From contig WJXW01000020.1 in NCBI GenBank assembly GCA_015832175.1, positions 62,001-126,000 on the forward strand: DNA of 64,000 nucleotides. Reading direction: 5' to 3'. This stretch comes from Paraphaeosphaeria minitans (lineage: Eukaryota; Ascomycota; Dothideomycetes; Pleosporales; Didymosphaeriaceae). The translations under genes were made by a program, and so were the position numbers. The notes below the pieces were generated by a model. That model saw nothing but the letters and a program-made list of their open reading frames with translations. It did not search any database and was not told the origin of the DNA. Every line of letters starts with the position of its first letter. The stretch's first letter is position 1. Shown here in pieces: positions 33,202 to 44,170 of this stretch.

Positions 33202-34800
33202 CTAGATTGTTGCTTGCTTTGCAATCTCCAATGCCTTTTGCAGTTGCTCAAACCGAATAGTAAGCTCGTTTCTGATGCTTGAAGTTGCGAAATTCTCGCT
33301 TGCAATGTCCTTAAGGTCATCGTCCTGTAGATTGCGAACCATCTCTGGGGACAGAATCTTGACTGGACCGTCGTTATCCTGAAGACAACGCTCGGTGACT
33401 TGAAGTACAACATTTTCCGCGAACAGTTTGATTGCCAGCTTGTAGTAAGCCTTCAATAGATCATGGATATCGTTAACCGCCTGATTTTCGTTACTGAGGT
33501 GAACGGTTTTGACCACTTCGGTGATATTGAGTCTGAATGCGTCGTCGTCGAGCCCGGCCGCTTTCAATCTCGGGAGCATCCTTTCTTCACGGATGGCGTT
33601 AAGCGTGTCGGCGAAGTAGTGATTGACTGTTTGAAGTGTTCCCCCTCTTTCACCATAAAGTATCTTGATGACCTGTTCGTTAGCTTCCCTGAACGTGCTA
33701 TTCTGTTTTGAGCACAGCTTGGCCTTAAGTTTCTCTCTCAGATTCTCATCCGGAATTAACGATGCATGTGTAGTCTCATTGAATTCATGAACTGCAGCGT
33801 TGATCCTTTCGATGTAGTCGTTCGCAAAGCTCTTCAAGGGACTGGATTGTTGACGGAACATATTTTCGAGGACCCTCGGATTGATCGTTCCGGGAAGTTC
33901 CGCTCCGCGAGATTCTCTATAAAGGTCTCGCATCGACTCCATGATATCGCCTTCATCCCCATTTGAACGCGCGAACTCTGTATCGATGGCTCCTTGCACG
34001 GCCTGAAATTTTTTGGCATGACCGGAACGCGCCATGCATTCTGCAAAGCTATCGCCAAGCTTGCGTATATGCATTCGCAGCTTGAGTAGGCTATCCCCTT
34101 CAAGCTCCGCGTCGTAGTTTCCACTCAAAGCCTCCCGGACTTCTTGCTGGTAAGCATTCGTAAGACGCGTCAAGAAGCGTTCCTGCTCCATAGTGGACTG
34201 GCGCGACGGTCCAAGCAATTCCAATTTTGGGTGCTTACAGAAAGTTTTTCAACACCTCTGACAACATCTGGGAATTCATTGTTGATGTGCGTATACAGGA
34301 GCCCACCAAGGAATGTTTTAAGGGGGTAGATTCCGGTCCGATCCTTAGGCAAAGCTGTCCATGGGGCTTTTGTTGAGAAAAAGATGATTTTCGCGTTTGT
34401 GTCTTTCTTTGATCGTGACTCCAGCTATGATCTCTTGCGTCGAGCGGTTCTTTACGACGAACCAACCATGAGTGAGTTTTTCAACCTCGTTCTTGGCAAT
34501 GCGAAGAACCTATGTGGTTTTAGTTACGCCGTCGCTTGTGGTCGTTATACGTACGCCTTGCTCGTCGCCGGGTTGCAGCGCATCGCACTTTGTAATGTTT
34601 GCCCGCAGGATCGGCGGCACGTGCCATCGAGAACCTAGACGTCGTGAGTCTCGTCTGGTGGAGTCGAGCTCAGCGTCATTACAGATGACGCAAAGAGAAT
34701 CAAGTTTAGTACCCAACCAGAAATCCGGTACCTCGCTAGGTACAGTGATGAGCACGAAGCTCCTGCATGTTCTTTTCTGCGTGGCGGAGCATTGCCCCAC
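33202..34800 (-). pseudogene. Mx-like dynamin GTPase fragment, 5'-truncated and frameshifted
   Basis: The 3' part (34224-33202) is an intact dynamin stalk and GTPase effector domain: LLGPSRQSTMEQERFL, MRDLYRESRGAELPGTINP, then the GED with NDIHDLLKAYYKLAIKLFAEN and ASENFATSSIRNELT. Upstream pieces match the C-terminal half of the GTPase domain (ITKCDALQPGDEQG, then HGWFVVKNRSTQE after a canonical intron with donor GTACGT and acceptor ACATAG near 34520), followed by ALPKDRTGIYPLKTFLGG. These pieces lie in different frames, with shifts near 34410 and 34240. The P-loop and switch regions are absent because the similarity fades above about 34700. A functional GTPase cannot be made. Fungal Mx-like dynamins are multicopy and often decay this way. 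Confidence 0.8.
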
Positions 34801-36402
34801 TCACACTACTTAGGGCCGCAACCACTTTACGGCGAAAGTATAAGTATCAGGTATTACGCATGACGGATAACCTAATAGATAGATGAGTGAATTATTGATG
34901 TTGTCCATGTTCTATCTAGCTACGCCGAATATACACGGACCTTCTTAACTGTTCCTCGAAGTCTTCCAGCGCGCCTGGCTCAAGTTCTATATAATCGTCA
35001 TGGAGCTCCAAGCCGCTTCCCTACATGGAATTAGTGATCTACGTGCGTTAAGAACGATTTGGAAGAAAGCACATTTGTCCAGTACAGACGCCGATGACCT
35101 TGTCGGATGGGTTCCTCACCCCACCCCAGTTGTAGGAGACATCTTCTTCTGTCGTATTATCTGCATCAACTCCAGAAACCCATGAAATAGCATTCCAAGA
35201 GTGAATCTCTTAGATAGAGAACTCGAGGTATCTTCTCGGCTCATGGACCCGATCTCGTGAAAGGAGCGCTAGGCTTCACCCGCGCCGGGCTAAAGACTAG
35301 AAGCTCTGTATGTTTATCCGTTCGTACGTCGCGATCGGTGTCGATGACTATCGTTGCATGGATGCAGGTAATATAGCGGAGGGGGAAGGCTGCGTTGCAA
35401 CCGGGTATTACAGTGGAGGGTAGCGTACGTTAACTGAAGAAGCAGCTTGCTGCGCTTGCTCGAAATTGGGTACCGTAACTAACTAACTAACTAACGTTAC
35501 ACTGTTTTTTGTAGGGTCCACATGCAACTCTGTCGCGCCCACCTTCTACGCGTCATTCACACAATGTTCCAGGATTGCTACCTCTTGGCGACATTCCGGT
35601 CCCGTGATTGTAAGCTGCTTACCCTGTTGCTTATGCTTTGCGCGTAATCTAAGATGAAGTTCTTGACTGTGCCGCATAGCCACTTGGCAGGAAAACTCTT
35701 TCCCGCTTTATCATTAGCAACTCATAGAGGAAGTGTTTCCATAGCCTTGGGAAACCTTTGCTGCAGTGTGAACCAATCCTCGCCTTCTTTCCTAGCTTAA
35801 TTGATTTGTGATATTTAAATGAATTTATTTCGGCGGCAGCTGCGATATCTCCGCAGTCTCACGGGCGCGTGCGCATTTGAATGGCGGTATTTACTCAGTT
35901 TGTACTGCTGTGGTAGTTACAAGCCTTGGTATCTGTCCCGATGTATAGGTTGATCCGGTCCTTGCATGTGCGTCCTCCCGCCCTTGTGCAACCGCTGCGC
36001 TTGGGTATCACGTAACTGGACACAGACATATCGGTGGCATGAAAAGGCAACACCAAAATCATATTCTGTGGCTGTAGAGGCATACATTATCGTGACATTG
36101 CATAAGCGAGGCTGCAGGGGTGTGCTGTGGAGGATTGACTGATGAAACTCTGCAGTTCAACACGCCAGAAGCGCATCTAGTTCCTTAGCGTAGCCTGCGC
36201 CTTTCTGCTGATCCCTTCATGTCACTTGGCTTCTAAGAAGGGGAAAGGAAAGAAATGCTGCCGAGAAAGCTTGGCGACCAGCTTACTCACGACATCTTCC
36301 GAACGACCTCGCCTTGACCCGTGCGAACATCAGCTCAGTCCGTTCTTCGAACCACCTGTCCTCCTGTATACGCTTGGTAGGACGAGAAGGAAGCGCACGC
36401 GG
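34801..36402. other. No convincing gene; short AACT microsatellite
   Basis: An (AACT)n run of about five units lies at 35476-35495 and ends in TAACGTTA (35492-35499). It is not telomeric. Other short frames lack support. Confidence 0.4.
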
Positions 36403-38325
36403 CTATTCGCACAGTGATTGGAGGTCCGTGGGAGCGCGCATGGCGTGTCGCCGTTGCACTGGGGCTTTGGCTGGGCCATGCCACGAGCACGTCAATAATA
36501 CTGGGTCCATTTGAAAGTATGTGAGGATAACACTCATCTCAGCCCCGGCACTAATGTATTCATCGGGGTCTGTTAGATTGGGAAGAACAATCTCCTCCCC
36601 AACAGCAAGCGTATTTAGGTCGAGGAGGTGATCGGTCTGTCCTACTATACTGCTAGGGAGATACTTCTGGTTGACGCTTGCCGCGGAGAACGTCTTCGTA
36701 GCAGGTGAATCGGTAGAGCTGCATTCCAAGGAGACGTAAAGGTCTAACCAGCCTGGACAGATGGGAGAAGGCAAATTGAGATCCGCTCGGCCACGGTGGT
36801 CCTCGGTGCAGTCGGGTGCTTCCTCACCGGAAGTATTGTCTGAAGAGCCCTTTGGTGGAATGGACATTGACACTGCGCTTAGGGGAGAGTGCTGGTTCAA
36901 ACTAAGTTGACTTATCCTCGACATCACGCTTTCCAACGAGACAGGCGACAGATGCCGTGATGAAGGGCTGACTGTTCCACTCGGGATATCTGTTGCCTCG
37001 GAAGGTAAAGAGTGGATGGTGGTTACAGATGGTGTCGGGTAACGAGGGTGGAGCAAATTTATAGAACTCTGGAGGGGGAATGCGCGAAACTTGCGGTCGC
37101 ATCTGGCTTGCTTGAGAGCGCTAGCAACATCCTGGTAAACCGTAGTTAAGGTTCGCTGCAACCGATTCAGCGATTCTGCGCTATAATCTGCAAGGTCCGG
37201 TATCGTCCACTGGGAATAGATCTGACGGTGCGCTTTCGAGACAAAGAAAAACCCGTGTGCGTTGATGAACGAGTTGCAAAGGAAGCATGCTTCTTTGGAA
37301 GCTCCGAGTACGCGAGGCCAGTTCCATGGTCCTCGTCTCTCATAGTAGGCTAGTAGCTGGATCTCTGCATGAACGTATCTCCTCTTGTGGCTTCCGAGCC
37401 GGACTGACGGTGCGAACGGCTCGATCTCCTTTAGCGTTATCTTGGAAAACAGGGTGCGATAGGATCGCGAGAGATGTGCCAGACTGTGACAAACACGCCA
37501 ATAATTGGCTATCTTGTTGATCTCGCGGATTTCTCTCGAATCCATGGCGGAGGGCGGAAACCCGGCCGATTCAAGGCGAACAGAAAGAGAAACCCCATTC
37601 ACAGTAAGTTGAAAAGCTTCCATCACAACACGTCTTATTTTGCCTGTCTCAGCTTCAGGATTTTCGACGTCCAAGAAGGCAACATGGAAAGCAGCTACTT
37701 GGCGATGGAGTTCTTCGGTCTTCGCGGATTGGCGCTTTAGTATTTTGGTATACGCTTTGAGACGTTCTGAGAGAGCGGGGCGATCCGGGCCGTTCTCATG
37801 CTGCGGGCGTCGGAAGTGGCGTGACGCCAGTCGCCCAAGGATCCTATTTCTGTTCAAGGTAAGAACGATGTTGAACGCGTCTTCTCTGCATTGTTCTCGA
37901 GAGATCGCTTGCAGTCATTAGAATCGATCGTGGCATCGAAGCAAGCACTAACCCTTCTTAGCGCATCTCTCCAGAGTGGAGAACAGGCGCGTCAATGCAT
38001 CCACAACCGTAGCGCAAACACCCTCATTCGCAGCGAGGCGGACTATGAGACCATCGCACTCGCTGGCTTCAATCGCGGCAGCCGTCACAAATCGGACGCC
38101 ATAGTCGTATGCAGAGACGAAGGCAATGTCATCAGCCAGCTGCTTCTCGATGGCAAACGGAAGGATCTCGCTCGTACGCGGTCTCGGCCAGTCTTCTTCC
38201 TGGAGAGTATGTGGCCCGAGGACAAAATTGGTGTTATGTAAGCTGTCTAGGTCATTCTCAAATGTTTCGCGGTCTATCTGGGTCCAGACAGATCGCCCAG
38301 GCTGCGCAGTATTAGGAGAGAGCAT
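36403..38325 (-). CDS. OTT_1508-like deaminase-fold protein, two exons
   Basis: Exon 1 (38325-37953) starts MLSPNTAQPGRSVWTQID. A 45-nt intron (37952-37908, donor GTTAGT, branch TTCTAATG, acceptor GCAAG) joins CAKK-A to ISREQCREDAFNIVLTLNR in exon 2 (37907-36403), giving about 626 aa. The deaminase core has RRYVHAEIQLLAYYERR (zinc His and catalytic Glu, HAE at about 37363-37371) and SKEACFLCNSFINAHG (CxxC, about 37269-37285), the arrangement of the fungal OTT_1508-like deaminase family. A Ser/Pro-rich tail follows. The ring of conserved residues is complete, so zinc binding and deamination are plausible; the substrate is unknown. The family is abundant in filamentous ascomycetes and often sits near HET genes, as here (the HET gene begins 1.5 kb away). 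Confidence 0.82.
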
Positions 38326-39811
38326 CCCTGAAACATCAACACGGCTCGGGTTACGATAGCGATCATGAGGCAGTGAGATATCTTGATAGAAGATTCGTTA
38401 TATACCCTCCCGGCGGCTGCAGACTGTGGTGTCACATCTCTTTGCATACGATTCGTGGATGAAAAGGGACTCATGCCGACACCTCAGGTAGCTGTAGCTT
38501 GCGGGCTTTTGATGAATGAAGCGGCAGCCGAGGCGCAGGCTCAGAACTGGCATACACGCCTACCTCGTTCACCCAAAGATTTAGACAATTCGGCAAAGCA
38601 TCATCAATTTCGTGAGGTGGACCGATGCGGTGTAGCGGGGCCAGCGTCACGACTTTCAACGCTTTGTTGGCCCCACTAGTTCTGATTGGATTCCGACATT
38701 GATCGGCGCCATGTCAGAAGACCATATTTGTGCTGAAAGCGAGCTGTAGAAACTAAATTTACATCTACTCTGGACTCAACGTTACATCAACGCTTTCCAG
38801 AAGACTGATTGCCACGGACTACAATCGGGGGAGCCGCATCAATGTATTTGGATCAGCTCTTCAAAGGCGGCCAACGAGATCCATCCGCTTGCGCTGGTCC
38901 AGGATCCCGCTTGGTTTTGCGTTCCAATTTTGGGCTACCTGCCTCAAAAGCGGCTCCTGCTGCTATTTTAGTTCGCAGGCCTAAGCGAGACGCACTGTGT
39001 GGCGAGACAAATGAGGGGTACTTTGACTTTCAGCAACTAGAAAGCCCATGCGCACAAAGAATATTGCTATAATTCGATAAAAAATAATATCTGCTATAGC
39101 TAATCCTGAATGTCCATAACGCAGTCTTTCCTAAAAATTACCATCGCATCGTCGCCTCTGAGCCGGATTTGTACAGCGCCTTCTTTCGTGGCGTAGCAGA
39201 CCTTCCTCCCCACAGCGCCAACGTCAAGTCTTTATCGCTCCAAATTTTCGTAGAATAGCCTTATCTGAGCCTCAGAACCTTCCTCTAATGCTTGGAAGCC
39301 CATCATCAGCCTTGTGCGCGCTGTCGCGGGCGAACATGCAGGGCCGCCATGTTGGTTGGTACTTCCACGGAAGGGAACCCCTAATCCTGGCTAATGCGAG
39401 ATGACCCCGCACTTCTCAGCTCATACATCCGTGGGCATCTTACTGTAAGATATGTGGCTGTATGGATCAGGGCAGTGACGAGGAATGATGATGAGGCTCG
39501 TCATTGACTAATGGGAGTAGATGTCCAGATGACGCCTGCCAGGGAAGGTGCAATCGACATCTTCACTGCTGGTTCCGCCGCGAAGGACTCCAAAACTACT
39601 GGCTATCCATCCGAAAAGACTTCGCAAATGGCCCTACCGAACCGACCAACTTTGTTCGTCGTTTGGGCATTGATGGGATACAGTACCTACGTACATCCTG
39701 TTGGGTATCAACGCATGGGTGCAGCCAATCCTCGGGTCGGTGGTGTCGCACAGCAGGCACGCCATGAATCGACGTGGTCTTTGATCATCCCAACCTCTCC
39801 AATTTATTTCC
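38326..39811. other. No convincing gene
   Basis: Presumed divergent intergenic region between the deaminase and HET-SET-MYND genes. Short frames on both strands are not supported. Confidence 0.4.
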
Positions 39812-42596
39812 ATGGTGTTTGAAATGTTTACTTTATTAGGTCACTCCAAACCCTCATCGACATCGACGAATAGATATGGATCCAGCCTCGGGCTCTCCCT
39901 CGCAACGCGTTCAGTACAAGCTCTCGACGCTTCCCGCAACGAGATTCGAGTTTTGTCCTTCGAGCCTCCCTCGACACCCGATGACTTGAGTAGTCGCCTA
40001 GATCGCATTCTAGGTCTACGTCTCGATCCCTTGCGCCTTACGCTTGAGCACGTATCTTTGGACGACTTTAAGCCAGAATATACAACATTTCGTACCGCAC
40101 ACCTTGCGCAATGGAGCAGGAGCCAGGTTGACGATGCCTGGTGCGAGCAGTTTGACTTTGAACTAGGGTCAACATCCTCAGACGTGTTCCGCACTATTGC
40201 TAGGTTCACATGGGGTGACTACACCGCAATCAGTTACATGTGGGGAAGTCCAGAAGATACGAAGACAATCACCATCAACGGGATGCCCGTCACCGTTGGG
40301 GAGAACCTGGCTGTTGCTTTGGACTGCCTTCGGTCTTCCCTCGTGGACAAGGTCTGGATCGATGCCATTTGCATCAATCAGGACGACATCGACGAGCGCA
40401 ATGCTCAGATCCTCAGGATAAGAGATATCTTCAGCCAGTCGCTAGCAGTAACGATATGGCTCGGAGAAGATGAAATGAGTGGTACAGGCCTGGACTCATG
40501 GGTTGAGACTTCATTTGATAACCTTCGCCTTTGCAACACAATTTTGGAGGCCCACGGCAGGCAAACATTGGAAGCAGCTTTGGGAATCGACGTGAAGGCA
40601 TGGGAGTCCGATCATGACTATGACGAGCTAGAGGGATTACCCTTATCAGGGGATGTCTTGTATTTTGACAACGAGTGGTGGGCCGACTCAGATGACGAGG
40701 ATGAATTTGGACCCTCGCATTTTCGCGATCTTGTCGCTATGGCACTCTTTCACCTCTGTGGGAATCCGTACTGGACTCGCCTGTGGATAATTCAGGAACT
40801 AGCCGTCAGCCCGATCCGTTCGACCCTCGACTGGGGCGATTCAAGCGTGCCCCTTCGGGTAGTTTTAGCGCTTGCGGATATCTCTTGCAACAAGATTTTC
40901 GACGGCAGCATCTTAGATTCTCGCGCGGGGACCAGGATTTCACCTTGTCTGCAACTACTGAAATCCATTGGGCAGTGGCAGAAGTTGGGGGTCTTGTCTG
41001 ATAAGGAAGACGGGCTGAAGGGCACGGCAGTGGACGACTTATGTCGCTTGGCAGGATCTGCACAGTGTACTCTCCCCCACGACAAGGTATTCGGATTACT
41101 GGGCTTGTTGCCTCAAGCCATATCTAGCAAGATCACGATTGACTATAAACGTGACGAAACAGAACTTTCGTCTGAGTTCACCGCGGCAATTTTCATTGCA
41201 AATGAGAATAGTAGGAACTTGGAGGGAGCAGGAGACGTAACGGCACAGAGCACCACGGTCGATTCCATATACGCCTTGCAGGATGTTCCAGGGAGAGGGA
41301 AAGGTCTCGTTGCAAGGGAGAAGATCTCCAAGGGCACGCGAATTCTCTCTGAAGAGGCCGTCGTTACAGTCAGTGAATCGGTCGGCAGCGAGCGGCTTCG
41401 AACATCCATCTGCAAGCAAGTTGAAGCCCTTAGCGAAAACCAGCGGCGAGACTTCCTATCCATGCACAATATCCACCCATACAGGAATGCTGCTGAGCAG
41501 TATCTCGGGATTTTTTCGAACAAACTCCCTACCTGTCGAAGCCGTTGGATATCAAGGGGCAATCTTCCTAGAAGCATGTCGCATTAACCACGCTTGCGAT
41601 AATAATGCACAGAAGAACTGGAATGAAAAGATCAAATGACACACAGTGCATGCTCTGAGAGACATCAACAAAGGCGAAGAGATCACGATAACCTACCTAG
41701 GCCCTCTCAAGAACCGTAAAGCCCGGCAGGAGGCTCTTCAGGAAAAGTTTGACTTTACATGTTTGTGCCATCTCTGCTCCTTACCGCCAGAGCAGAGCCA
41801 GGAGAGCGATAGGAGATTGGAGGAGATCCACCGCTTAGACTGTGTCATCGACCAACTCGGCACAGATGGGGTTTTGGTATCCCCACTCCGGACCCTCCGC
41901 TACTTTGATCAACAGGTACGTCTCTATAACGAGCAAGGACGAGAGGACGTTGGTTTTGCGCAGGCCTTTGTCGATGCCGCGCAGCTCGTTATCGCCAATA
42001 GCGACTTGGCAAGGGGACGCGTCTTCGCGGAGAGGGCGGCGTCTGTTTGGAAGATAACCCTTGGCGGTGACAGCACGCAAGCTATCAAGCGCAGAGCTCT
42101 AGCACAGGACCCCTCAAAGTACGAGCTATTCGGAGTCTCAACGAAGTGGAAGACGAAAGTAGATGAAACCCCGCAAGGACTCGAACCGAGCGACTTCGAA
42201 GACTGGCTTTGGAGGAGGGAGAAGCCAAAAGCCCTGGGACAGCTGGCGAATCTGCGGAGCCGTGCGACATTCCCCGGGTTCACTGATCTCCCAGACGAGA
42301 ACGACGTCGACCCGGAGTTTTATGAGAGAAGCAATATAGGTACATACCGACCGCGACGCCATTGGTGCTTCTTTGGTGAGATTGTGGATTTCGCTTCGCT
42401 ACTTCGTCTACAGATGGAGATCAAGGATGTTGACGGTACGACAATTCCGCTATACTTCTATACCGATAGCCGAGGCAGTGAATTAGTACCAGGACAGTTT
42501 CAAAAGGGGTACACAGTCGCCATTCTCTACGCAGAGCGCCACGCATTTATGTTCTGTGAGCCCGGTATCCGCCATGAGGATCCCCAGACGATCAAG

Positions 42597-42660
42597 GTAC
42601 TTTAAAATTACTAATCTACAGCTTGGTTCATGTGCGCTAACCGAACGGGACGTCGTATAG
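42597..42660 (+). other. Intron in the HET-SET-MYND gene
   Basis: 64 nt, donor GTACTT, branch GCTAAC, acceptor TATAG. Phase-0 removal joins QTIK to IFPLSLDKLL. Confidence 0.75.
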
Positions 42661-42819
42661 ATCTTTCCACTGTCACTGGATAAGCTGCTGGCGTTGAACG
42701 ACCAGGTCCAACAGTTCTCAATAGAGATTAATGGTATGAGAATATGTCACGGGTGCGGAAAGAAGGCAGCCTCTCTGCAACGGTGCAGCAAGTGCTCGTC
42801 TTTCTGGTATTGCAATAGG

Positions 42820-42885
42820 GTAAGACTGCCATTGAAAATCTTCCTCGTATTATGTTAATTTTGATGCTAATACGGGTGTGATAAG
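42820..42885 (+). other. Intron in the MYND finger
   Basis: 66 nt, donor GTAAGA, branch GCTAAT, acceptor ATAAG. Removal joins WYCNR to ACQVAGW, the continuous MYND consensus. Confidence 0.85.
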
Positions 42886-43035
42886 GCCTGCCAAGTAGCT
42901 GGCTGGAACGAGAAAGGTCACAAGGCTGATTGCAAGCTCCTTAAGGATCCCGATTTGCGAGGATTGTTTGTTCTCAAATGGGACGAGTTTGATAACCATA
43001 TTCTATTTCCTCTCCAAGCTGCGAAGGACTCCTAA

Positions 43036-43619
43036 AATAGTCTGCTTTCAGTCGCTTAGGAGAGAGCTTGAAGAGAATTCGGCGCAACTTCATTTACCAA
43101 TATCTATAACTTTAGTCCAGACTATTTCCCTTTTGTGAAAATACTAGTTGTAATCTGTATTGAGGTTGCACCACGATTCCCTTTGCCTTGGCGAAGTTCG
43201 ATAGCATTGACCTGGCGATTTCATTACCGGCGCGGGATAGAATTTACCCTCAAAAGGCATTAACGTTAAATCAAAGACTTCTTCAAAGGAAGACCCACAA
43301 AAGTTTCTTGGTCAGGAGGTATCCAAGGCTGGCCCGCTTTGTCCGTAGATACGAACCCACTGAACCGGCCATTTCGGTAAGCTAGGAAGTACACCTGGTG
43401 TCGTAATCCAAGCAAAGGTTAGCCAGTTTCTCGCAAAGTGTCTTCGATAGTTTTTGATAATTATTGTTTGCAGCTCGTCTGGACCTTGACACGGAGGTGC
43501 GTGATGACCGTTGAGACGACATGATTGACAGGCTCAAGCTGCGATATCCCTGGGCGAATATCCGTGCATCGCTGCTACACTGAACTTATATCAGATTAAA
43601 AGGCATCCATTCTGCAGTT
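43036..43619. other. No gene seen
   Basis: Downstream region of the HET-SET-MYND gene. It contains one TAACGTTA (43261-43268). Nothing else supported. Confidence 0.4.
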
Positions 43620-43729
43620 TGCAGTGAATGATTTCGTTTTTCAACCTCCTGGGTCCTGTTCTTCGTTTTCCGCTTTCCATCTTCCTGTTTCAGCGTTCTG
43701 GTTTGCACCTTCACTTTTCGTAGTCTGGT

Positions 43730-44110
43730 ACGCATGGGCCGGGGTCCCGCGCGGGCTGCTTCTGTGCGGACAGCACTCCCCTGAGGGCAGATCCCACATG
43801 ATGGGTTTGTTCCTACGGACCAAATTCCCGCGCGGGCTTTCTCCGTGCGGGCGGCGCTTCCCTGAGGGCAAGTCTCGCATGGCGGATTAGGGGATACGGT
43901 CTATAAGCCCTTGCGCCTAAAGCGCCCGCACGCTACGATCTGCCCGTGCGGGCAAATTCTCTGTGCGGTCGATTCTACCACACGTTGAATTTGACCGTAG
44001 CGCGAATGCCCGCACGCCAAAATCGCCCGTGTACGATAATACCGTGCGGCTCATATCGCCGCATCCCCTTCTGTACCCCGCAGCATGCGCCCGCGCTCGC
44101 TGAATGCCCA
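43730..44110. repeat. GC-rich palindromic repeat array 1
   Basis: Two tandem copies of an about 82-bp unit start with the palindromic core CCCGCGCGGGCT (about 43747 and 43829) and share GTGCGG, CCCTGAGGGCA and CATGATGGG/CATGGCGG-type segments. Further degenerate pieces with 'gcccgtgcgggca', 'ccgtgcgg' and 'cccgcacgc' continue to about 44110. Many subunits can form short hairpins. No coding sense is apparent. Confidence 0.7.
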
Positions 44111-44170
44111 TGCGGGAATTGCCCATGCACTCAAAAACGCCATGTACACTGGGGCTGCTTGGGACCTTGA

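Larger units (their letters stand above)
39812..43035 (+). pseudogene. HET-SET-MYND multidomain gene, with one frameshift and one stop in the SET part
   Basis: From the ATG at 39812: a HET domain (about residues 135-330) with YTAISYMWGS, KVWIDAICINQDDIDERNAQI, WLGEDE and YWTRLWIIQE, then the usual HET-protein piece HDKVFGLLGLLPQ and ITIDYKRDETELS. At about residue 484 it changes to a SET protein: GRGKGLVAREKISKGTRIL, CRINHACDNNAQKNWN, GEEITITYLG and a post-SET CLCHLCSL. Two introns (42597-42660 with branch GCTAAC; 42820-42885) link exons encoding a MYND zinc finger, CHGCGKKAASLQRC then CSSFWYCNR-ACQVAGW and GHKADC, ending at 43035. The SET half is damaged: one extra T in a T6 run (about 41510) and TGA at 41637-41639 (probably from CGA). 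HET proteins act in heterokaryon incompatibility and death signalling; SET-MYND proteins methylate lysines. Confidence 0.85.

Noticed and set aside
35476..35499. (AACT)n run as a possible telomeric relic
   Set aside because: Fungal telomeres are usually TTAGGG-type; this is a short ordinary microsatellite.
39841..42362. Minus-strand frames across the HET-SET-MYND gene
   Set aside because: Shadows of a clearly conserved plus-strand coding region.
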